This document shows positions 23,298 to 35,900 of a stretch of DNA of 64,000 bases, piece after piece; position 1 is the stretch's first letter; each line of letters opens with the position of its first letter. The stretch is from the NCBI GenBank assembly GCA_035048495.1, contig CM068553.1, forward strand, positions 27,552,978 to 27,616,977, given 5' to 3'. The stretch comes from Euptelea pleiosperma (taxonomy: Eukaryota; Streptophyta; Magnoliopsida; Ranunculales; Eupteleaceae). The position numbers were made by a program, and so were the translations under genes. Below the pieces are notes generated by a model. The model was not told the DNA's origin, searched no databases, and worked only from the letters and a program-made list of their open reading frames with translations.

Positions 23298-23722
23298 GAT
23301 ATTCTTGAGCTACAATACCCTGGCGAGAATCAGATCGTGTTATTTAAATGTCATTGTATGATGTCCTGACTCACGGGGGATTCCGACAAGATGAATATGG
23401 GTTCAATTGTGTGAATGTTAAACGAATATTAAATACCAACGAACCATTTATTCTCCCAAATCAGGCACAACAAGTTTTTTACGTCTAAGACATCAGTAAT
23501 GATGATTGACGCGTTGCAGTAAAGACTCAACTACGAGACACATACGATATGGTGTCGACTGAGGACCTAGAAGATGAGCCTTTTCAAATAAATGAGCTCA
23601 GGCTGTACCAACACGAACCCGACTCCAATGATGATGTCACTTGGGTTAGGGATGATGTCGATTGAGTTGTTGTTGAAGACTATGGAGTAGATCAAGCTTT
23701 TATCAATGATGAGGATGATTGA
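23298..23722 (+). pseudogene. CACTA transposase C-terminal region, DUF4216, second half
   Basis: After the target duplication at 23298-23302 the protein resumes as ILELQYPGENQIVLFKC, then YGFNCVNVKRILNTNEPFIL and QAQQVFYV, then VAVKTQLRDTYDM and an acidic tail ending at a stop near 23722. This is the second half of DUF4216 and the usual acidic C-terminus. There are stops and frame changes, such as a stop after FYV near 23489 and another after RDDVD. The gene is therefore dead independently of the LTR insertion. Confidence 0.85.
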
Positions 23723-23859
23723 TTGTAATTTTTAATATATATTTGTAATTTTCTTTTTGTACTATGTTTGATTAATGAAATAGAGTTATTCTTCTACACT
23801 CACTTATTCTTTGTCAAAATTGATTACGTATGCAAATAAGGTGTCTAGGAAGACTATAG

Positions 23860-25480
23860 CGGCTTCGTCAAGTTCGTCAGTCCCATTGGTAGCCCCATTG
23901 CCAGTTCTATTGCCAGCCCCATCACTAGTCCCATCGCCTTCAGAGGGGGTGAATCCTCCATAGTCGACGCCTGGTAGCGTTGGTATGATATAGGTTGTTG
24001 ATAATATTATTTGATGTTATAAATTTTGTATACTAATTGACGGGTATATGTTTTGTTCTTACTATTTTAATTTTTGAAATAACTTCTACCAACGTCTGGA
24101 GGAGAGGACCCACACAAGAAGCAGGTAATTTTGTCATTCTATTTCGCCAGAAAATGCAAATAGAATGGAATGAACAAGGCCAACCCATAGGTCCAGGGGC
24201 TCGTTCATTTGGACAAATATTAGGGACTATTGTTAGGCAATCTGGTCATGCTTCGTTGCAGGCAAAGAGATGGGATAAAATTCTTGATAATGTGAAAGAA
24301 ATGATGTGGCAAAAAGTAAATGTAAATAAAACTTATTAATTTTGACTTAGTTATTATCCATTTTCACTTTTAGTAGATGATGTGATTTTTGAACACTATT
24401 TTTGCTTAACTTTTCAGCAAAAAGTTGATATCAATTATGGCCATAAACCGTGGGTCATGCAGTCAATGTGAGTTAAATACAGCAATTGGAGGAATGATTT
24501 GAAGAAAAAATATGATGACATGGACACAGATGAGCTTCGATTACAAAATAAACCCTTAGGCATCTCAAACACGGATTGGGCATCACTAGTCGTGTACTAG
24601 AGTGGTGATGAGTTCAAGGTATTTCAAAAATAAACTTTCATTAACCATTTTCTATGTCATGCCATTATTGTAATGTCATTGAATTTGTTGCAGATATTAT
24701 CAAACCAAAATAAGGAGAACTGTAGTAAGCAAACCATGAAACATACACGGGGCACGAAAAGTTTTGCACAGTACAGAGATGAAGAGGTGCTTATATGAAT
24801 TCAATATATCATTGATTATTTTTTTAAGTTACTTTGACTTGTTATTGTTTAATAATTGCGTCGCTATATTTTTTCTTCAAGAATAGATTTGGAGTAGGTT
24901 AGACAGTACAATACCGACACCCATTGACTTATTCATCTGAACCCATACTAAAAAAAATGGGTCACCAGTTGATTCTACGTCTGCTGAGATCATGGTACGT
25001 AAGACGTCTATTTTAAATAAAAATATCATTATCTTCTACTAACTAACTTGTTTTGAACACAGTCCAAATTTATGCAGCTTTCACAGAGTCGAGTGTCAGA
25101 GAGTGGTGAGAGTTCTACTCCTACACTTACACATGACGAGATTTATATCAGCGCGATGCCCCCAAAGCGACATGGTCGAGTGCGCGGCTATAGTCTAGGC
25201 TCGACGCCGACTTCGGTGTTTGGCTCGTTGTCTGGCTTATCAAGCTCCAGCTATCTGGCTCTTCACAATGAGGTCCAACGAATGCAAGAGAAAATGCAGC
25301 AGATGCAGGAGCATATGCAGAAATAGGAGGAGGTGTATAGGTAGTCCCAGTTGAGGTTGTAGGATCAGGTACAACAGATGTATACATTTTTTTCACTCCA
25401 TGCAACCAGCCAACATACTGCCTTCGAGTCAAGATCAGCATCAGTCCGATCACGCAGATGATGATCAGGTACATCTACAT
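23860..25480 (+). pseudogene. CACTA second ORF, TNPA-like (Transposase_24 / PF03004), intron-split and decayed
   Basis: Exon-like pieces follow the DUF4216 gene. There is a Pro/Ser-rich start (about 23870-23970), then RRGPTQEAGNF and QPIGPGARSFGQILGTIVRQ (24100-24320). HKPWVMQSM and a basic NWRNDLKKKYDD segment follow (24440-24560), then LSNQNKENCSKQ and TRGTKSFAQYRDEE (24700-24786). The last piece (25072-25326) has SESGES..LTHDEIYI.A and KRHGRVRGYSLGSTP. It ends in a heptad-rich VQRMQEKMQQMQEHMQK coiled coil. This order is that of the plant transposase family PF03004, carried as a second gene by many CACTA elements. Several in-frame stops show decay. Confidence 0.8.
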
Positions 25481-25649
25481 TTATGGGATATGAATATTTA
25501 ATTTTAAGTTAGGCATTTCGTAGTTTTAAGTTTAGGCATTTCGTAGTTTTAAGTTAAGTCAAATTGAGGACCTCGACGCCCAAATTGGGCAAACGAGGCC
25601 TAAATCTTCTAAAACCTCTTCCAACACTTTTATTATGTTGAAACAAATA

Positions 25650-26035
25650 TGCTAGACGAGACGGGATATAAAATAGAGGTCCGGAACGTTGGCCATCGCT
25701 ATATAATGCTTATAGCAGCGGTCAGGTTATATATATGTCGCTATTTATTTGTTATAGCGATGGTGAACGTAATGGTCGTTGCTATATATCCGTGATAGCG
25801 ATGGACAACTAGCCGTCGGTACAGTGTTACGCAATTAAAAGAATAATGAGTTTTACCGACAGTCATAACCGTCGGTGCACAATGCCTATAGCGACGGCCA
25901 CCTCAGTGTGCGCCTCTATAAATTCCTTATAGCGACAGCTACGGCCCTCGGTACACGGTTTGTCCACACAAAAAAATTTTAAAACTTATTTACCGACAGT
26001 TTTGGCCGTCACTATAAACTATTTACAGCGAGCGA
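25650..26035. repeat. CACTA subterminal repeats
   Basis: Short repeats of the TATAGCGACGG / CCGTCGGTA type occur many times in both orientations (for example near 25690, 25710, 25795, 25810, 25895, 25990). Subterminal arrays like this are where TNPA proteins bind in CACTA elements. The expected CACTA terminal repeat (…TTCTTGTAGTG) is not visible at the end near 26035, so the 3' tip seems lost. Confidence 0.7.
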
Positions 26036-26149
26036 CGCCCACATGCCTCCCTCAAATGCGGGAGGGTTTACGTCCCATCATTTGATGAGTGAATAATGCA
26101 TTTACTAAAGGTGAACGGATCACAGACCAACTCAAAATAGAATGAGCTT

Positions 26150-26460
26150 GCGGGCCATTATTTTGAAGACCTTTATGGACTGATGTATGGGCTAGCAAGT
26201 CCATGGAGATTACCATATGCCCATGGGCCATTGTTTAAAGTCTTTTATAGACTGAGGTATGGGCCAACAGATCCAGAACACGATCTGGACTCTGAGTCCA
26301 TGTTTGGGGGTCGCGAGGCATGTTTTGTGATAGACGGAGACCAATGAGTCTAGACCATGATCTGGATTTTGATCCAAGTTTGGAGTCTGCAAGGACTACT
26401 ACTAACGGACCAAAAAAGGTCTAGACCATAGTTTGGAATTCAGTCCAGAGTATAAAGCAC
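26150..26460. repeat. Degenerate short tandem repeats upstream of SHH
   Basis: A duplicated segment (GGGCCATTRTTT.AAG.C.TTTATRGACTG; 26152 and 26224) is followed by three imperfect copies of a CTAGACCATGATCTGGATT-like unit near 26270, 26345 and 26425. No gene is present. Confidence 0.5.
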
Positions 26461-26496
26461 AAAAAAAAGTTACTTTGAAGGACCAATGGTCAGAGT

Positions 26497-26530
26497 CCTC
26501 TAAGAGTGTGCCACGTGGCTCATATTGTGT
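26497..26530. repeat. MITE-arm fragment carrying a G-box
   Basis: CCTCTAAGAGTGTGCCACGT and the bases that follow, through CTCATATTGTG, match the arm of the MITE at 37538-37931 (its right arm at about 37850-37883). The core CCACGTGG at 26511-26518 is a perfect palindromic G-box, a bZIP/bHLH binding site, 387 bases upstream of the SHH start codon. A role in SHH expression is only a possibility. Confidence 0.55.
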
Positions 26531-26639
26531 CCTGTAACGGGAGCCGGTTAAAAAAAGGCCGGTCCCTCGAGCCCGACCCATGTCAAATTTCAAAGACAAC
26601 ATGGGACTGGGGATGGGGTTATGTCAAAAATTCCCTTTT

Positions 26640-26904
26640 TTTTTGTGTATGATGATTTGGTGCCACGAGACGAGACCTGAGAGGCGTCTTAAGCTTCTTT
26701 CCTCTTTCAATCCTCTCTGTACTTTTTCCAAATAATCCATCCAAACTACTTTTTTCTGCTCACATCCGAATCATTTTCGGATCCCTTCAGTTGGGGATCC
26801 TTTGGTACGCTTGGAAGATTTTCTTTTATCTGAAGATAGTTAGATGTTAAAGTGGTCTTTGTCTTTGTGAGTTGCGAAATCTAAGCCTCTGAGGATCGGA
26901 CCAG
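26640..26904 (+). promoter_or_regulatory. SHH: Putative SHH promoter-proximal region and 5' UTR
   Basis: A pyrimidine-rich stretch (about 26690-26760, CTTTCCTCTTTC...) precedes the start codon and looks like a plant 5' UTR. No clear TATA box is seen. A short upstream ORF of eight codons (ATG 26844, stop TGA 26868-26870) would lie in the leader if transcription begins before it, and could lower translation. The start of transcription is not known. Confidence 0.4.
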
Positions 26905-26958
26905 ATGGGGAGACTTCCACACAGCGGAGGCCCAGCCTTCCGCTTCACAGCCACTGAG
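26905..26958 (+). CDS. SHH: SHH exon 1
   Basis: ATG at 26905 begins [18 protein letters not shown], the conserved N-terminus of this family, which fixes the start. The donor is GAG|GTAACA at 26958/26959. A (CA)n/(CT)n stretch follows in the intron. Confidence 0.9.
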
Positions 26959-29900
26959 GTAACAAACACACACACACACACTCCCTCTCTCTCTTTTACG
27001 TTTCATAGTGATTTCTTCAATCAAATTCAGAGTAAAAGGTCCAATTCTTCAACTGGTTTTGTTTATTTTTGTTGTTTCCACAACCACAACCACCACCATC
27101 ATCTCCTCATCATCATTATGTATGTGTATGTATATGATTTTCTGGGTTTGATCACAATTTGGTACTTTGGGTTTTGAGATTGTTGAGGTTTCTGTTGGAA
27201 ATTCGTGATTTTGGGATGCTTTTATTACTTTCATTTACTTGTGTGGTGATTTGGGTGCCTTTCCTAGTGAAAATACATAGTTTCCCTGATTGTAGTAACT
27301 AGGTAAATGGTTTACATTGCATTTAATATGGGCAGATTTCTCTTTTTACTACGAGGAGTGCGCGATTTATCAAAAAGATGGCTGCGCCCCTGTCACCTCC
27401 TTAATTTATCTCTCTCATGTTATTCTTTTATTTTTTGAAGTTTTACTTTTCATCTCTCAGATTTTTTTTGCTTTTTGCTTTTTTTTTTTGTCAAATTTAA
27501 ATAAAAGCTCGAAAAATTTAGATGGTATCTTCACTATAATTGATGCTAGTGGAAGGCACGTATGATGCATGTGACTTAAAAACACTCAGCAAATTGATAA
27601 TGAAGGAAAAAAGTGTGGGACTCAGAATGGTTGGAACCCATAGAATGTGTATAATGATCCCATCAAGTAGTTCTTTGCTCAAAGATATTGGTGGACCCAT
27701 CAAAATACTGTGGTAAGCAACTTGAATGTGTGTGTTTCACTTAAAAGAAAACTGTGTTGGATTGCACATGGATCCCAACATTGTACATACAAGGGGTGGC
27801 TTCTTCCAGTCATGTCATAATCACGAATAATATCACGAACAATGGAAATTAAAAAGATGGAGGTATACATGCTAAAATATCCATACGAAAACAATGAGAG
27901 GTCTCACTGCTTTCTTTGCCTCTTAAGAATTGGCTTCATGTTTGAACTTCTACTTTTTGAATAAGAAAATCAAGAGAGATGAGCAAAATGGGAAAAAGAA
28001 GAAGAAGAAATGACATGCATTGTTTATTGGAGATTTGCTTCCTTATTTTTCTCAGTAGGTGATGGGGAGTCCATCTCAGTTAGAAGAAAAGAAGAAGATG
28101 AGCAATGATGATATCATTCCAGGAAGATAAAGAGGAGAGTGGATAGCAATGATGATTCTGTTCCCTTTAATGAGCTGGGAGAGAGGAGAGCAGTTTTTGA
28201 ACGGTTTTGGAATGTCCAGGTAGTTATGGCATAGGGAGAGATCGTGGGAAGAGGGTTTTATAGTGGTGAGGTGATTATTGAACTATCTTAGAAAGTATGT
28301 ATATTTGGTATAGAGCAATTCAAGTTCAATAAGGTTGATTTTTTATTTCAAATGCTATACCGCGGCATGCGCATGGTGGGTTGATTCCTACTTGGCGCAT
28401 TCCCTTTATGTACAGTATAACTTTTGTAATGGATGTTGAGGCCATTGTAATTCACTATAATTGATGTATTTATGATTTTTGAAAGGTTCTGCTGGACAAA
28501 TGCTTTCTTGGATTTTTGAAATTTGTGAATTTTTTTATAAAAAAAAAAAAAAAAAATTTGTGAATTTTGAGTGGTACAATTTTTGATAAGCATGGTGATA
28601 CAGTTTTAAGTCTAGGTTTTTTTGAGTACTAAAATTTTGGAAACCATTGAGAGATCATCTATGCTAATATATAAAGCGAACAACCCTTCCAAACCATTAT
28701 TTCATAGGTATTCATTGGCTGACCTTTTCTTTTCCTCAATTGTACCCCACTTTCTTTTAAAGAAATCACGTATATTATTGTGTATATCATTATATCTTTA
28801 TGTACATAACACATTCAAATGGTAAAATCATCCTTTAGTTTTTTAAGTTTTTGAAGAGAAGAAATAAAACATGTGGTGCTTCCTATATTTTACTTTTTAG
28901 CAACTGAATTGGCATCTTTTTAGGAGTTTTTTTGTTCTTTTGGATTCAAAAGCTTGTAACTTTTCGTACATAAGTTGGTTTATAGTAAAAATGGATCCAT
29001 TAGAAAGCTCTTGGCTAGATCTTTCCAATTACTAACTATTTTTTTTATAGTTCTAAAATTGATATTTTAAAATTCCTATAATACCTTAAAAACTTGATTT
29101 TTGGAATTACCAATGAGATACAAAGTTTTTGCATTTACCATTTCAATAACTCTCCATTATTTCAAATATATAGGGAATATGGAATAATTTTGGAAATGGC
29201 TAACTGAATCATGCAAGTGGAATATGGAGAAGTAAAATGAATAGAGAATTAATGAAATGAGGGTTACTCTAGGTTGCGTTGATATGGGTACAGGTGTCAG
29301 AGTCCGACAAGGGTGCAGAGTGTTCGATTCGACGAAACTTTAAAATATGATTTGTGGACTCAGCAATATACTTTAAATAATATGAAGAAATTAATTATTT
29401 TTTAATAATAATGAGGATAATGGTGGATAATGTGGTACAATATCTTACAATTTATATATACACCTAGAAACAAGAGAATAAATACATGTAATGTTATAAT
29501 TGTTGAATAGAGAAACTTCAATTGTGAATGGTAGAACTCATAACATATGGATGTTCTTAAGTATTTTGCAAATAAGGAAAGCATAAACAAAACATAATTG
29601 GAAGTGTCGCATTAGAATCCATGTCGTGTCGGACTCTGATACGTGTCTGACATGGGTACTTCACTCGTTTAGAAGAGTTCATGCAACATACGGGTTAATC
29701 TTAGTATTATGAGTTTTTTGGTAATGGTACAAGTCTATTTTGAATAGATTTCCATCCCAACAATAACAATTCATAGTTTGGTTTGCACATTTTATTCGAG
29801 TATAGATTTTATATTTGGACATTGAAAAGTTGCAAATATGCACCTTTACAGGTGCAAAAAAGTTCACAGTAAAACATAGAAGATTTTTTCTTTTGGGGTG

Positions 29901-32900
29901 TGTGGGGAAGTTTCTTCTCCTCTCTCCTCAAGGTTGTCTTTTACGAGAAGAGTTGCCCTCTTGCTTCTTTCGCTAGTTGGACGTTGGGTGGCTAAAGACA
30001 TTCCAACGCTCAAGTAAGGGGGGGGGGGGGGGAGAAGATGAAGTTGTTCATTGGAGATTTGATTATCATACCTTTGCTCATGACCTTAATTTATAGGTTA
30101 GGAAGGAAGTCCAAATTTGTGAAGGATTGGGAATTTGTTGTAGACATTCTATTATTCATATTGATCCTACGAGGGAAAGTCTCTAATCATGGTGTGTTAG
30201 TCAGAGGGAATCCAATTCTGAGAAGGATTGGACTCTCTTTAGAATCTTTCCATAATTGATATTAAATTAGTTTTTGGAAAGTCTTCCATTCTATGTTCGA
30301 CTATGATTGGGAGTCTGCTCTTCCCATGTAAATGGGTTTCCTCGTTGTGAAATTGAACGAGATTCTGGCTAATCTGGTGAGATACCTGAGTTGTCATGGA
30401 ATCTTATCAAAGTATTAACAACACAAAAGAATAAAAAGACTGTTAATTGGCCTCACAGGGTTGGCCAAATAGGTTAGTGGCCCACATATCACGTGTATGG
30501 TTCACATGTTTGTTAGTACATTTGTGGATGGGATGTAATGACACACGTACAACTAGGATTAGCCCGATTATATATGGTATCCACATCACCCCCTCTCGAT
30601 ACGGTTAGGAAACCTAATTGGAGTCGTGAGAAAAATATGGCGCTGTTTTCTCGGTAGGCGGTCTTTTGGCTGCGCATTTAATAGAGCATGCGGTGTTTGA
30701 AATGATAATAGTACAACTGTTAGCACTCCAAGCATCGCTCTGTTGGCCAAGTTTCTATAAAAAGGGTGTATTAGGCTACTTGTTCGGTACTTAAAGACTG
30801 AAAAGCTATTTTCTGGTCTTCTTTGAAAGATAGATCTTCTAGTTTGCTTCTTATTAAGTTCAATGGTGATTGTTAATGCTAGGAAATATCCTGACTCAAA
30901 TGAGTTGATAGATTCCAGTGCCTTTTTAAAAGGTTCAATACAGATGATTGGTGACCTTGTAGAGTCTCCTCGTCGGCGAAAAACTAGCAAGAGGATGGAG
31001 GAGGAGAAGGAACTCAAGATCCATGTGGAAGGGCTAGACTTTTGGCTGAAACTTTGTGGTGTGTCGAACAATGTGCAAGTTTGGCTAGGGTATTTTCTTG
31101 AGGAACCATGTCCCCGTGGAGTTGTTAGCATGACATTTTGTTAGTTGATGCTTGGGTGTCGGTTTCCCTATATTCGTTTAGTGAGGGAAATTCTACATTT
31201 GTATGGTTGGGTTTTGAGCTAATTTAATGGGAGTTTTTTTAGAACAATGTATAGTATTGTAAAGATCAGTAGGAGGTATAATTTTGACATAGGTTTGCCG
31301 GAGATAAGATACACCCTACTATTTGAAGAAAAACCTGCTCATTAGTTCAAGATTTCCTACATGGCTGCTCTCTCTCATACATTGACTGGCATCTCTCTGA
31401 CTTCAGATGTGGAAGGTTTTTCTTACATCAATAAGAGGATGAATCGAAAATTTTTGGTTGATGGCCTTCCAACCTCTAATAAAGTGTGGGACAAATATCC
31501 GTTGGTTATATCGGGTGAATATGAATTCAAGGATATGCCAATGGAGGAGAGGGGGTGAGGGGTTCCTAAAAGCTTCGGTTTAGAAGATAATTCCCTTGTT
31601 CAACCATTTATTAATTTGTCTAATGTAATAATGTAAAAACTTATTTGTTGTCTACGATTGTGCAGATACTAAGAGCGGTCCAACGTCTGAGTTGACGCTT
31701 GAGATTGATGAAAAGTTGAGAAGGTTGTGGAAGATTTTAGACATTAATCGGCACGTTGATAGTTTGCTCAACCGAGGAAGTTCGATTGTCTAACCGTTGT
31801 TGTGTCCTCTTTCGCGGAGTAGTTCGGGAAAGAATTTTCTCATTTGGCCCTACTGTTGTGGAGGTGTCTCCACGTTCTCTCCTTGTCTAAACCATGATTT
31901 GAGAAGATTGGATCTATAAATCCCATATATGGCGCCGAAATATGTGGGGAAATTTTTTCTCCTTACAATCCTCAAGGTCGGCTATGATGAGATGAGTTAG
32001 CCTCTTTCTTCCTTCGCTAGTTGGACATCGGGTGGTACTTGCAAAGACACTTCGATGTTCAAGAGGAGGAAGATGAAGTTGCGAGTGGATTCATTGGAGA
32101 TCTGATGATCATACCTTTGCTCATGGCCTTAATTTATAGGTTTGGAAGGAAATTCGATTCCGGAAAGGATTGGGACTCTGTTGGAGACATTCTATTATTT
32201 GGATTGATCCTATGAGTGAAAGTCTCTAATCATGGTGTGCTAAGTCAGAGGGACTCCAATACTGAGAAGGATTGGACTCTCTCTATAATCTTTCCATAAA
32301 TGATAATAAATTAGTTTTTTGGAAGTCTTCCATTTGCGTTCGACTATGACTGAGAGTCTGTTCTTCCCACGTAAGTGGGCTTCTTTGTTGTGAAATTTAG
32401 TGAGATTCTTGCTAATCTGGTGAGATACCTGTTGTCATGCTTATCAAAGCATTTGTGGCAAAAAAGAATTAAAAGACCATGTTAATTGGGCTTCCACGGG
32501 GTTGGCTTGATTGGTCAGCGGCCCATGTGTCACGTGCCTGGCTCACGTGTTTGTTAATACATTTGTGGCTGGGATGTAATGACATGTGTTCGGCTAGGAT
32601 TAGCCCAGTTATGTATGGTATCCATAGGGTGGATGTGTATTCAAATCAAGTACTCCTTTAAGCAAGGGAATATTACATTCCCCCAAAGTAGGAGAAACCC
32701 AAAACAAAATCTTTAGTTCCTCATAAAATGTTCTGTTTTTAGTGTCTTGGATCCTTGGTTGTGCATGGTAGTAAAAGAGTGGTGGCTCCTCTCTTCTCTA
32801 TGGACCAATTAGTGTATTTGCTCATGGTTGGGACCATCCAATTGATGGGCCATAGTTCAAATATGCGGCTTATTGAACGATTGTAACTGTTCAGTTAAGT

Positions 32901-35900
32901 ATTTCTTAGCATTTTTCAATTACATTTTATTACTAATCATAACAAATAAATATTTCCATCTGCATACTGTTGCACATGCATTTTATTGATTGTCCAAGAG
33001 AAACTAACTAATGGTTGGGGGTGGTCAAAGCAAATGCTTTCCCATTTTTGTTCCGGTCTATTTAATAGGTGATCCATCTATTTGATATCTAGATTAATGG
33101 TTACTATGGCTGGTTTTCAGTAGAGATGCAGTGAAGTACCATTGACGGTGGTGCGGCATGCTACAATATGTTCCTTGTTACGATATATTTGATTGGCCAT
33201 TGGATCGTGTTAGCTTGGCTTCTTTAGCAACTCATTCTACTTGGTTATTCTAGGTACAATAATATTGATGATACAATATATTGTTTGCTCTTTTACAAGG
33301 TGGCTGAGATGGAGGCTTGTTTGCAAGAAGCCAATAATGCAATACCAAGTCGTGAAGTTCTCGGCACTCTTGCAGAGAAGTTCAGGTATGTATCAACATG
33401 TAGCTTGCTTGCTTCCTCTAAGAACATCAACAAAGGGAACTCTAGTATTGCTGCAGTGACAGTAGAAAGAGGCTAACGTGGTTGCCTTGGGTTGTAGTGC
33501 GTCAGCAGATCGAGCAGGAAAGATTGTTGTGCAATCGAAGCAGGTTACCCATAATACTTTTTTGCTGCCTACAGAGGAAGCTTTTAGAAGCGTCTGCTCA
33601 TTTCAAAGATTTCTTACAGGTGTGGAATTGGTTCCAAAATAGAAGGTACGCTCAGAAGGCAAAATTGATTAAGGCTCCTGGGAAGCTAAGTGTATCGCCT
33701 ATGCCTCGTGATGATTTGGTTCAAATGAGAAATGTGCCTCATTCCATACCCATTCCTTCAGGTAGTTTTTATAAACAATATTGCCTTTTAGCCTCTTCAC
33801 TATGCTGTAATGCATTTTTCCCTCAAGTGAGGCATTCTTATTTGGTGGATACAAAATTCTTCTCTCTCTTTGTAGTTTCTAATTTAGGCCTTGATTAATG
33901 ATGCACCCAAGTCAACTTGACTTGGGTTGTCATTCATCCAATGCAACTAGGTATCTCATTAAAGGACAAAGATGTCACCTTTTGAATCAACTAACTGCAT
34001 TAATTGTGTGCTTTAATGGTGACTTACTCAAGTCAATCAAAGTCGGTCAAGTCAATGCCAAGTTTCTTGTGATTGCATACGTATGTACATATATATTTGT
34101 ATGTATATGCCTATAAATGTATATATCTGTACATATATTCATATATGAACATGCATACATTTGTTTGTATATGTACATTTCTATCATTTTAGAACATTGT
34201 TCCTATAGTTGTATTGATTCCAAAAACCAGAACACGATGCTGTTGATAACCGAGGTGACATGTGGAACAATAGTGAGAGAGATTGAGGTGACAAATACCG
34301 CCTTTTGGTGCATTATGGTCATGGTGGTTGGATCTAAGGAAAGGTACAATTGTGGTTTTATAAAAGGGATTGCACTAGAAAATTCCACACGGCGGTACAG
34401 TGGTAGTGGTTGAATTCAAGAAAGATTCAAATTTCTGAAAGTGCTGGGGTGAGGATTATGGATGGCCAGGTTATAGAGTTTCCTGTTTGGATTGAAACTT
34501 AAAAAGGAATCCCGAGATACACTGACAATCTTGATTTTTCTTAAGAGAATTAGTAGGAAATGGAGAAGTAAGATTTGAAGGATTTTTGTAGGTCCAGAGA
34601 GAGAATAAGATGACTAGGGAATCCATGGAAAAATGGAAACTTGTCTAGGAGATTAAGATCATAGAGAAGTGTAACGGACAGCCAGGTTATAGGGTTTCCT
34701 GTTTGGATCGGAACTCAAAGGATTGCAGTGATTTTTCTTAAGAGAATTAGTACAAAATGGAGAAGTAAGAATTGAAGAAGGATTCTTATAGGTCCAGAGA
34801 GAGAACAAGATGACTAGAGAATCCACGGAAATATGGAAACTTATCTAGTTGTTACATTTGAAATCATTTAAAGCATTTCCTCTTCATGTACCATTCAATA
34901 CTCATTTTAGATAAACAATATTAGAAGGTACAGCTGAAACAGACAACATGAGACTGGTGGAGTATGAAATAATTCCAATTAAATCATTCACTGAAGGTTG
35001 AGGGTGGAGATAAGGAAGTTGGAAATGATGAGAGAGAAAGGAAGTGTTTCCAATTCAAGGTGTCATTATTCAGAGGCAGATACTCGACTATCAGAGCTGT
35101 TGGAGGCAGGGTGAGGAATATGGGATAGTTGTGGACTGACATCAAAAGCAAATAACCACCAGATGGTTCGGGTGATTAGTGAGAAGAATTCAGGAGGAAG
35201 TCATGCAGAGGTGGAGAAGCTGAGTTCTGTTCTGACATCTCCTGGCGTTGAAATGGTACAGCAGAACATAGTAAAGGAAAGAAGGGCTGGCTTATACGAG
35301 GAGGGCACCAATAGACTGGACAAGATCATGGGACAATGGAGGAAGATTTATTCGTAATGTCTCTGATCGGGTATTGGAGAAAATTATGGGTTTCAGCAAG
35401 TATCGAGGTGCTTCTTATGAGGGTGGTGAAGAACAAGCTAAAGAGTTATATTTAAAAATTGAGAAGGGTAGTATGTTGTCAAGGGCATACTTGTAAATAA
35501 CCTCTCTTTGTAAGGACATTCTTGTCCGTGATTTTCCTTACTATATATAATACTTTTGGAGGCATGTGACATACACGCTCTCCAGCCCTTTCCAGATTTG
35601 CTCTCTTCTTTCTCCTCTCTCTCACTTCTTCTCTCTTCTTCCTTGCTTGAAACCCTAACCATAGATTCAACTAATTCAACTTGGTATCAGAGCCTACAAT
35701 CAAAAAGAACTTTTAGAGATTAGAAATAGCAATGGCTGACGTCATCAGTCCGTGTGACTGACATTTAGCAACCATACGAACACACATCTCGAGGTCTGAC
35801 ACACATCCCGATGTCTGCAATAGAGGTCACTACTTGCTAGAGATATTTTTTCTGTAGTTTTTGGTGATATTTGGGAATTTTTCGGTAAGATCTTGATTGC

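Larger units (their letters stand above)
29901..32626 (+). mobile_element. Complete non-autonomous LTR retroelement (2.7 kb) in SHH intron 1
   Basis: Direct LTRs of about 685 bp lie at 29901-30585 and 31943-32626. Both begin TGTGGGGAA and end TATCCACA / TATCCATA. The element is flanked by a perfect 5-bp duplication GGGTG (29896-29900 and 32627-32631). By eye the LTRs differ at more than one site in ten, so the insertion is old. The interior is only 1.36 kb and encodes fragments of a Gag-like protein, with no protease, integrase or reverse transcriptase. It must have moved with proteins from another element. A G15 run at 30018-30032 lies in the left LTR. Confidence 0.85.

Noticed and set aside
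30586..31131. 181-codon minus-strand ORF in the intron-1 LTR element
   Set aside because: It overlaps the + strand ORF at 30863 and has no recognisable motif; the + strand frames show Gag-like similarity instead.
31930..31945. TGGCGCC gypsy PBS-like string before the 3' LTR of the intron-1 element
   Set aside because: A PBS should follow the 5' LTR, not precede the 3' LTR. The GGGTG duplication supports the chosen LTR boundaries, so the match is taken as chance.
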